A DNA stretch of 64,000 nt from Paulinella micropora (Eukaryota; Cercozoa; Imbricatea; Euglyphida): assembly GCA_009731375.1 (NCBI GenBank), contig BJOX01000277.1, positions 229,643 to 293,642 on the forward strand. The letters run 5' to 3'. Numbering within the stretch: position 1 is the stretch's first letter; each line of letters opens with the position of its first letter. Of this stretch, positions 55,100-64,000 are shown one piece after another. A model generated the notes under the pieces. That model ran no database searches. It had not been told where the DNA came from and was given only the letters and a program-made list of their open reading frames with translations. A program made the position numbers and the translations under genes.

Positions 55100-56038
55100 A
55101 TGATAAATCTTTCAACGAAACTAGTTGGTAAGAAGCTTGTGAAGATCGATTCGGAGCTGAGGGAGAAGGATGGCAAGCTTCCACGCCCGCGGCCTATCTC
55201 TGAAACAACGAAACAGCGTGCCTGGCACAGTAGTGCAGAATACAACAGAAAGGAAGGGCAAACTACAACAGACACGAGGACGAATGCTCGCAATAACTTA
55301 CAAAATACACTCTCATTCTGTATTGGCAAAAATCGAGGAATGAAACCGGGCGGGCGGCTGGACCCAACTGCACCTAATTTTGCACAGGAAGATTGGGAAA
55401 TTGCATTGGCAGAACACGATGTTGCAGAAGCAGAGAGAAAAAAGGAGCTGCAAAAGGAAGGTAAAAAGTATACCAAACGGCAAGTCAAGCAGAAGAACGC
55501 TCTGCTTGCTGCTGTGGAGAGCGCCAAAACACCAATAGTCGATGACAATCTTGCACTGTGCTTTGATCCTGTTATCTTGTGTATTGGTGGACTGACAAAA
55601 AGCACGAAAGACCGAATGCTGATTTGTGTTCCAAAAGATCCACGCGTTCCGGACGATGAGATCGAAGCAGAACTGTTCCGCCTCTGCAATCCTTTGACAA
55701 GATCTAGGAATGAGAGTGACACAGAGTTGCTTCGGCACAACAAGTTTTGTGTAAAATTGTTACAAGCCACAGTGAAGTCAGGTTGTTTTTTGAATGCATG
55801 CATCAGGCTAGCGATCAATGCCGTTCCGGACGGTGAAGTAAAGACCATGGTATTGAAGGAGTTTGGTTTGGTGATATTGACTCATGACAAGCTTGAGAAG
55901 AATGAGATGATAGCTTTCCAAACATACTGGCGAAAGGTGATTCTACCATACGTTGCTACAACCAAGGAGGAGTTGGCGGAAGCACGTCGGGATTATTCCG
56001 CGGGAACGTATGAATGGATGGGGAGGGCGGTATGGTGA
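55100..56038 (+). CDS. Unrecognised 312-residue protein of the large element
   Basis: First ATG eight bases beyond the LTR; the frame also extends back into the LTR without a stop. The sequence is protein-like throughout. It starts basic and charged (KKLVKIDSELREKDGK), continues with a long Glu/Lys/Ala helix (EIALAEHDVAEAERKKEL) and then a more globular part with LCFDPVILCIGGLTKSTKDR, AELFRLCNPLTRSRN and FGLVILTHDKLEKNEM. No known domain is recognised and no transposase motif was found. The true start may lie upstream of the gypsy insertion. It ends in GMVNAI-overlap with the next frame, where a G-rich stretch could hide a one-base error. Confidence 0.55.
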   Translation: MINLSTKLVGKKLVKIDSELREKDGKLPRPRPISETTKQRAWHSSAEYNRKEGQTTTDTRTNARNNLQNTLSFCIGKNRGMKPGGRLDPTAPNFAQEDWEIALAEHDVAEAERKKELQKEGKKYTKRQVKQKNALLAAVESAKTPIVDDNLALCFDPVILCIGGLTKSTKDRMLICVPKDPRVPDDEIEAELFRLCNPLTRSRNESDTELLRHNKFCVKLLQATVKSGCFLNACIRLAINAVPDGEVKTMVLKEFGLVILTHDKLEKNEMIAFQTYWRKVILPYVATTKEELAEARRDYSAGTYEWMGRAVW

Positions 56039-56934
56039 ATGCAATCAAGGATCCAGTCCTCAAGCAAGAGATCGTTGACTCTTACATCAAATTACATTTT
56101 CCTGCTGGCTCTACTTCTGCTTTTACATCGTGCAATGATAACTCTCGTCTCCACACATCAGAGCATTCAAGTGTGAGACACTGCAAGTACGAAGAGTTGT
56201 TTCACAAAACCACCAAGCTACTCAGAAGTCAGACCGATGCAGCCTTCAAGCGCCTGCAAAAAGATAGACTCAAATTCACTGCAGACATTCGGAACGTTAC
56301 TATGTTTGCAATTTTCCACGTGCATGTGGCATTGAAGGAGCTGCATACACCCAAGCGTGCAATCGACGGCTGGGACGACCAGCAGTTCTTACTGACTGAA
56401 TGTGGATATTTTACGAGTAAGCCGAACGCCAGGCGTGACAAGATCTTGCAGCATGTTCTGAAGAAATGCATGGCAGGGCCTGCATCGAAGCGTATAGTCC
56501 GATCGAAAGTACAGAGTATACTCACTGCATTCTCGAGAAAGAATTCGACACGATGGATATCCCAACAGATAACCTTGACAAGCGCTTCAGAAAACAAGAA
56601 AAATCAACCAAAACTCCGATAGGCAATATGAGATCAGTTTTTCCTACCTTTCCTGACTATGATCGTCAGCTGGAGAACATTGCTGCTGCCAACAGGAAGG
56701 AGAAAGAAGATGCTGCAAAGGCGGCGGCTGTGGAGAAAGGAAAAAAAGCTCAAGAGAAAGCAGATAGAGGAGGCGAAGCTGTTCGCAAAGAAGTACAAGA
56801 AGGCACTTGACGCAGGTCATGGTGACTTTCTCAGCCCTTCTCGCACTAATGTCTATGCTCATGGCGATACCATATGGTATCCGGTGTTACCATATGGTAT
56901 CAGTTTTTCAGTGATTTCTTTTCAAAAAATCTAG
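56014..56934 (+). pseudogene. Continuation of the unrecognised gene in shifted frames
   Basis: Three overlapping frames look like one protein. 56,014-56,622 has AIKDPVLKQEIVDSYIKLHF, AFKRLQKDRLKFTADIRN and AIDGWDDQQFLLTECGYF. A second frame to 56,810 has DTMDIPTDNLDKRFRKQ and FPTFPDYDRQLENIAAANRK. A third to 56,934 has KQIEEAKLFAKKYKKALDAG and NVYAHGDTIWYPV. Shifts near 56,025 (G-rich), about 56,500 and about 56,745 (A7) may be decay, assembly errors in homopolymers, or introns. Together with the preceding frame it would give about 600 residues. Function unknown. Confidence 0.4.
56862..56902. promoter_or_regulatory. Tandem ACCATATGGTATC palindromes
   Basis: GATACCATATGGTATC and TTACCATATGGTATCAG stand 21 bp apart. 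An 18-bp perfect palindrome, GGATACCATATGGTATCC, occurs again at about 58,790, and a variant GATACCTGATGGTATC at about 58,600. The repeated dyad inside one element looks like a binding site, but the first pair overlaps the decayed reading frame. Confidence 0.35.
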
Positions 56935-58698
56935 CGATCGAACCGGAGGCGTTGTCATAAAATAAACTACAGTAATCTATTGGGTGACCCCCTCCCACTG
57001 CACTTTTTCCACGTGAAGTAGATTTTTTGACTGGAAAAATGGTGGAGGGTTGTGTGCCTCTTCGTTGTTTTTGTCAACAATAGCTGCTTTTGCGGGGTGT
57101 GAGATTGGAAATAATGATTTTTGGTATTTATGGTTGCATTTATATCAACAACAACAAAAAATCTTAAGTGTTATTTTTTTGTGTGTCTGTGCTTCCATAC
57201 TTCAAATTTCTTCTTGGTTTCATGGTTTCAATTATATGCCCCTCCCATGCATGATGGAATTGTAGCTTTGTAAAGCAAGAAAAAAACAAATAGATATGTA
57301 GATTTGATAACTGTATAAGGAAGGAGAGGAGAGCAGAGCAAAAAAAAGCAAGCAGTGTTATAAGTGCATGAAGTTAGAAAAATTTTGAGTTTCTGAGACT
57401 GCGAGAGGTGAGACAAATCGATAACATACATACACACCTTACATACATACAGACATGCATACACACATACTTATGTACCAATCGATTACGTACCTATATA
57501 TATACATACATACAGACAAACAAACAATCCAAGCACACCTTTTGAAGCCTTCTCCCACGACACACATATTTACTGAATACACGCGCTATATAAACATTTA
57601 CAGGAATACCAGCTCATCCTAGCACTCTCATATTCTGTTCTATCTATCTGTGTCTTTCGATTTGTCGGTTGCGTTGTGTGTGCAGAGAACTCTAGTAAAT
57701 AAGTCATACATTTTGTGTGTTTTTGTTACCTGTTGTTTTCTTACAGTTTTCACATTTTCTTGCATTTCAAGCAATATGTCAATTTTGAAACATTTCGGTC
57801 AAGCACAATTCATGTTATGATTGCACATGAACGTGAAGATAATTTTACATATGTGTTTCACACCAGAGTCACTGAGAAAAATACAGAGAATACACAGTTT
57901 TTAGAATGAATAATATGTGCAAGCACCTAAAATCATATGTTTCACGAAAATCATGCAATAGTCATGTATGTTATGTATGTTCATTTGTGTTAAGATATTT
58001 TGAAGCTGGCTATAGGTTATCATTCCTGGAGTTGCATTCAGTGTTTTAAAAGATATGTTGTTTTCCTTTCAGACTTCCTCATAGATGTTTGTTTTTTTAG
58101 GTTTGCTAGCTGGTTTTGTTTCATTGTTGTGAGAATTTTCATGTGTTGCCTTGCACTATGCATATAGCTAGTTTATAGGATAGAGATTTGAAAAATGTTA
58201 GCATGCTTGGTTTTTAATGTTGACTTATTTTGAAAAAAACGTTGTTTTTTTAAAATTATTACAACTTCATTTCTATTGCTGTTATCATGATTCTTCCTAT
58301 GCTATTTGGCCTACTTATATTTTAGCATTTTATTTTCTTGTTCACATATCATCTCTCCCACCCCCCTTTTCAAAATGGTTGTTTGGATAGTTTATAGAAA
58401 CATAAGATTTTCTTTCTTTTGATATTGCTTGTCATTTGGTTTGTCACCGCAGGCAAATGATACTGATTGATGTTAATGACATAGTCATAATAAAAAATTT
58501 CAGGGATGCACAGGTGCATCACTCCGCATTATTCTATGTCTGAATGTTGAAATTATATTTTCTTAAAAATACATTTACTTGAAGTAGCAATTTCAACATG
58601 ATACCTGATGGTATCAGGGGTAAAAATGACTTTGTGGCGGAGGCACTCTGACACTAAGGCAAGCGCCTTCGAAACTTTTCAAATAATTTTTTTTTATT
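56935..58698. other. AT-rich sequence without a supported gene
   Basis: About 1.76 kb, AT-rich, with many short frames. A CATA-rich patch lies at 57,420-57,530. It could be 3' UTR, intron or intergenic sequence within the large element. Confidence 0.45.
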
Positions 58699-58819
58699 TT
58701 GGGGGTCCGGAAAACAAACTTTAATAATAATATTAATAAATTTTTATGTTTCTATTATTTTTTTCTGATCCGGAATATTAATAATTATGGATACCATATG
58801 GTATCCATGCTTATACATA

Positions 58820-58959
58820 TAGACACTAAGGTGAAGGGGAAAACTGAAAAGGCACGCAACAAACTCATCGATAACGTACGACGTGACAGCGAGAATTACA
58901 ATCCTAGCAAAAAGGAAGCTGCGGATGATTGCAAATGTGTCACTTGTTTTGCTTGGTAG
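58820..58959 (+). CDS. Possible terminal exon of the large element
   Basis: After the acceptor-like ACATATAG the frame encodes VKGKTEKARNKLIDNVRRDS and ends CKCVTCFAW stop. It is charged and protein-like, but short and without a start. It lies 70 bp inside the right inverted repeat. No homology is recognised. Confidence 0.25.
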
Positions 58960-59029
58960 TTAATCTGGAATTCCCAAGACGCCCTTCAGCTTGGCACTGT
59001 GAGAAGTGGTAGCTTTGGTGATGCCCTGA

Positions 59030-60047
59030 CTGTATGTCTTGTGGATCTCTCGAAAAAAAAACACGAACGATTTTGTAACTTCGATGCTAAGTGCAAGGCT
59101 AAGAAATAACTATCGATTCTTTTTCTCATTCTATTCATAACTCAGGACTCAAAATATCTAAATAGAAATACACAACTATTATGATGCATTGTAGCAACTC
59201 AGCATGTAGTGAATGTCCAAGACTGGCTCGATTTCAATTCAAAATTCTTATTGTTTTTTCCTATCGATATCCTAGCCATGGCCAGTCGTAACCTCATACT
59301 TGAATTTTTTGTACTAAAAATACTACAAATCATGTATACGTCATGTATATATTTTTCATTGTTTTCTTGATTCTATCGAGGAAATTATGATGCTAGACAG
59401 TATACTTATACATATCTCTATCTTTAGCTAATTGCTACAGTAATATAATATAATAGTCAACTTTGCTATCTATTAATACTAGTGCCACTGAGCAAGTATC
59501 ATTCCTTAATAATCAGTAAAACATATTCAGAAAGATTTTTCAAGTTATTATTGAAGAATACACTTAATTTCAATTTCGAGCTTGGTCTGGACGGCAGTTT
59601 GTTAAACTTGAAAATTAATTTAATATTAATATTGGTTTCTTACTGGAAAATCATTTCATTTTTGAAAAAATATTCAAGTAGGTGACGCACATCAGATTCT
59701 TCTGAAAATAATACAATAGAAATAGCATGAGTTTTTTTACTAAGATTAATCGAAATCTGCTTTAAAATTTTTGATTTCGCTTCGAGTTCTTAGTTTTTCA
59801 AAGTAATTTTGTATTTATGAAATTAAGATGTTAAATTTTAAAAATTATTTTCTTCTCACCATCTGGACTTTTCAACATGAAAATGGTGTAATATAAATCT
59901 ACGTCTCATCCGCTTTCGAATGGTGTCAACCGCTCCTCAACTCAATCCGACCTCGCGTTCCTACAAACGATAACCTCAAAGTCATCCCGTCTGCTAAAAA
60001 AAAACGGACTTTTCAAGACCAACTTTTGCGTGGGTGGGGTATTAGCC
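59030..60047 (-). repeat. Right terminal inverted repeat
   Basis: About 1,018 bp, the reverse complement of the left arm with scattered substitutions and small indels and without the 194-bp MITE. A minus-strand frame crossing its outer end (59,942-60,178) includes DDFEVIVCRNARSD, which is also readable in the left arm as DDFEVIVCRDARSD. The arms may thus contain coding sequence. Confidence 0.75.
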
Positions 60048-60382
60048 AACAAGTCATTTTCGGTCACTTGTGGAAAAGAAGCTTGTTTATTATCTTTTTC
60101 GTTTCTCATACTTACTTTTCCGAATACAGTATGGTATGGATGAGGGAGACTTGCATTCCTCGATAACTTTTCCATCACTCTTCAGCTGCTCAAAATATTT
60201 CCCCAAGTCCCAAAAGGGGTAGGAAAGTCTATTCGGGGAATCTAAGCTTAATCTTGAGAATCTTGAGAGCAGTACTGAGAGCCGATGTGCAATCGCTTTA
60301 AAACAAGAGGCTTTTGTATGTTGTCGCAAACAACCCGTCGGCTGGGGATGAAAGTGGAAATTGAAGGCCGTAGCCACACACC

Positions 60383-61707
<1,325 letters not shown>

Positions 61708-61784
61708 GATGCCGGGATGAAAGTGGTTTTTTAATTTGTAATAGGCAGCCACGCTTCCAACGCGTTATTGAATGTTATTAAAAT

Positions 61785-61813
61785 GAACAACAACAACAAC
61801 AACAACAACAACA

Positions 61814-61862
<49 letters not shown>

Positions 61863-61886
61863 TTACTACTACTACTACTACTACTT

Positions 61887-61921
<35 letters not shown>

Positions 61922-61969
61922 GCTACTACTGCTACTACTACTGCTACTACTACTGCTACTAGTACTACA

Positions 61970-62024
<55 letters not shown>

Positions 62025-62025
62025 G
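61785..62025. repeat. (CAA)n followed by (CTA)n
   Basis: CAA triplets switch abruptly to CTA triplets with TTA and CTG variants. Confidence 0.97.
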
Positions 62026-63039
62026 GCCTAGGCCTTAGCTTTAATGAAGTTACTTGTACGAATACTAGTAACCTCATCCAAGAGTTATTCATTTAACGAC
62101 ATGGTGACCCTAATCATAATTATTAAAATAACAATTATTTACTATATCTGAGGCGTACTGATGCAGCTAATGGCATATCCTCAACGGACATAAGCCTCCA
62201 ATACCCTTGTTCGAGGTCCTCCACCCCCCCGTGTCAGTCTCTCGCCTGATGATCGGGGCCACCGATGGAGCTCCTGAGGGCAAGACTGCACTAAGCCGAG
62301 GTTATTCCGCAGTCCCAGCAACCTCTTGCAAGACGTCACCGAATGTGCAAGTGCATACACCAAGCGCGGTTGCTAGAGCTGCCTCGAAACCCCACCCATA
62401 ACAATCTGGTGTCTGCTGGGTCCTGGGCTATCAACCAGCATATGCGGAGTTTAAGATCTTTTACGCGCGCAACGACCCTCCTCCCCAGCATCTACCACCA
62501 AAGGGTTATGAGTTGGCGTCACAGTTTAACGCCTTGAGGCCATTGGGCTGTAAAATAACAATTATTAAAATAGTAATAATAAAGATAATAAGATATTAAA
62601 TATGAAAGTAAAATAGGATACAATAAACTAGAATGATATGATATTATGATATTAAGAAATTAGATATTAGAAATATTAAAATTGTCAAAGTGCAGCGGGG
62701 TTGATATTACAAATTAATATTGTTAATCATACTTGGGGGGGAGGGGGGAGCAAAGACATGATGGGTAAGGGAAGGTAATACTCAACAGTCAAGGAGTATT
62801 GAACGTAAAGAGAAATTTTAAGGTTTCTTCCGTTGAGGTCGGTTGGGGTTATAGAGTCCTATACGTACATATACGGTGGCACTCGCAAAAGCTGGAAGAC
62901 ACGAGGTGATTTCCCAACGGGCTTTGGCCAATCACACTCCGGCGGATGAGATTAACGCTTAACATTTCCCACACTCAGATATCGCCTGATGATGAAGTGT
63001 CCAACGCCCTCGAAAGCCCGTAGGCGGTGTCAGGATTGC
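62026..63039. other. Unique sequence, no gene recognised
   Basis: About 1 kb of mixed composition with a short G-rich stretch at 62,735. Short frames on both strands show no domain. It may belong to the degenerate non-LTR element that follows. Confidence 0.45.
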
Positions 63040-63240
63040 TGCGATTGTAGGAGATACGTCTTGAGTTCATTTTTGAATCGGGATCTATATGTGATGTCCC
63101 TCAGACGTTCTGGCAGCTTATCCTATTGCGCTTGTGCGCTCTGCTGTACTGGTCTGTCGTTGAATCGTTGTGCATATGTTTCTTTGATGAGCGCCTAGTG
63201 TTGTAGTTATGTATAGTAGTCATTGGTCGGATGTTGTTGT
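63040..63240 (-). pseudogene. Relic of a non-LTR retrotransposon polymerase C-terminus
   Basis: On the minus strand one frame reads IHNYNTRRSSKKHMHN, and the next frame continues KLPERLRDITYRSRFKNELK followed by TYLLQSQQS stop. The pattern NTR..., then LP..LR...S.F...LK..L is typical of the region after the RT domain in CR1/Jockey-like LINEs. A one-base shift separates the halves. No RT catalytic region is visible upstream, where (CTA)n lies. The assignment rests on a short motif read by eye. Confidence 0.4.
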
Positions 63241-63263
63241 AGCGAAGAGGGAGGAAAGCTTTG

Positions 63264-63264
<1 letters not shown>

Positions 63265-63329
<65 letters not shown>

Positions 63330-63351
63330 GCTCCTGCTGCTGCTGCTGCTG

Positions 63352-63402
<51 letters not shown>
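63265..63402. repeat. (CTA)n with a CTG core
   Basis: CTA triplets interrupted by CTCCTGCTGCTGCTG near 63,330. Confidence 0.97.
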
Positions 63403-63403
<1 letters not shown>

Positions 63404-63548
63404 GGGGGCAAAATATCTCATTGTTCTTATTCAGCTAACGGAAAACAAAAAAAATAACCCGGTAATGTTTGCAGAATTTGCATAACATATCGCTTAAATG
63501 TATGTTTTAACCCGAATTACAGCTTCAACATAAGAGTGGGAAGAGTGT

Positions 63549-63578
63549 ACTACTACTACTACTACTACTACTACTCTG

Positions 63579-63621
<43 letters not shown>

Positions 63622-63735
63622 TACTTCTACTACTACTACTACTACTAATGCTACTACATAACAATAAGAAAACAACAACGACAACATAACAACATAACAA
63701 CCACAACAACCACAACAACAACAACAACAACACTC
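63549..63735. repeat. (CTA)n and (CAA)n arrays
   Basis: CTA triplets, then CAA/CATAACAA words. The remaining 265 bp to the window end hold one short CAA array at 63,899 and no gene. Confidence 0.95.
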
Positions 63736-64000
63736 ATCATCATTATCATTCGTCGTTTCCTTGAATTCACAGTACGTAAATATTATACTAGCAGCTTCCT
63801 CATGGTAACTGCACTAACTCGTGTAATGATCTAATAAGACTTTTTCATTCAACCAAGCAAAAAATCGTCATTCACTGTGCAAGTCAGTATTATTAAACCA
63901 ACAACAACAACAACAACAACAACAACAAATAACAAACACCAACAGCAGCAAATGAGTGTGTATGTATGTCTGTACGTGGTGTATGTATGAAACGTATGTG

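Larger units (their letters stand above)
42439..60047. mobile_element. Composite element with about 1-kb terminal inverted repeats
   Basis: The segments 42,439-43,648 and 59,030-60,047 are reverse complements over about 1 kb. They share TTTGAGGTTATCGTTTGTAG, GCGAGGTCGGATTGA, AGGAGCGGTTGACA, AGAATCGATAGTTATTTCTT and ACGAACGATTTTGTAAC (as complement on the right). They enclose about 15.4 kb, of which 10.6 kb is an inserted gypsy element. Without it the unit is about 7 kb and carries unrecognised coding sequence at 43.65-44.5 and 55.1-58.96 kb. Long terminal inverted repeats around genes are the hallmark of DNA transposons. No target-site duplication or known transposase motif was found, so an inverted segmental duplication remains the alternative. 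The outer limits are uncertain by about 10 bp. Confidence 0.6.

Overview
The window is nuclear DNA of a eukaryote. It shows interspersed microsatellites, LTR retrotransposons, MITE-like hairpins, candidate spliceosomal exons and assembly gaps, and has no operons, ribosome-binding sites or bacterial genes. Which eukaryote cannot be settled from the sequence. The simple-repeat load and the very divergent retroelement proteins suggest a protist or alga; a chromerid-type alveolate is only a guess.

Layout. From 1 to about 18.4 kb almost everything is microsatellite: GA, GATA, TATG, GAA, ATT and poly-C/poly-G. Small dispersed repeat families are scattered through it: a GC-rich hairpin family (five copies in the window), a 217-bp MITE (three copies), a family carrying TTTCACCGCA-type words, and a block of about 350-545 bp that recurs at 37-41 kb. 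From 18.4 to 21.3 kb lies a 2.9-kb element with 115-bp direct terminal repeats; it holds a decayed Gag gene with two CCCH fingers and a CCHC knuckle on the minus strand and no visible polymerase. From 22.6 to 31.4 kb is a degenerate Ty3/gypsy-type element on the minus strand (copy 2), followed at once by a solo LTR of the same family in the opposite orientation. From 32.6 to 42.4 kb microsatellites and repeat blocks resume, with one plausible host exon at 39.8-40.0 kb.

From 42.44 to 60.05 kb there is a large composite element. Inverted repeats of about 1.0-1.2 kb bound about 7 kb of unrecognised coding sequence, into which a full-length Ty3/gypsy-type element (copy 1, 44,500-55,092, LTRs, 4-bp target duplication CAAC) has inserted. 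Copy 1 has intact reading frames: a short glycine-rich leader ORF, an 800-codon Gag with a CCCH finger and an RGG-like tail, and a Pol with protease-like region, RT, RNase H, DD35E integrase and a long conserved C-terminal extension. Gag and Pol share one frame, separated only by a UGA stop, so Gag-Pol is probably made by readthrough. From 60 to 64 kb the window returns to CAA/CTA microsatellites, a tandem unit of about 730 bp, and a short relic that looks like the C-terminus of a non-LTR retrotransposon polymerase.

How the parts relate. Copy 1 has everything expected of an autonomous element. Copy 2 is a relative that lost the Gag C-terminus and protease start in one deletion of about 1.6 kb and later gained frameshifts. 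The solo LTR marks a third insertion. The 2.9-kb element looks non-autonomous. The inverted-repeat element at 42.4-60.0 kb is the least explained part of the window and the best candidate for something undescribed.
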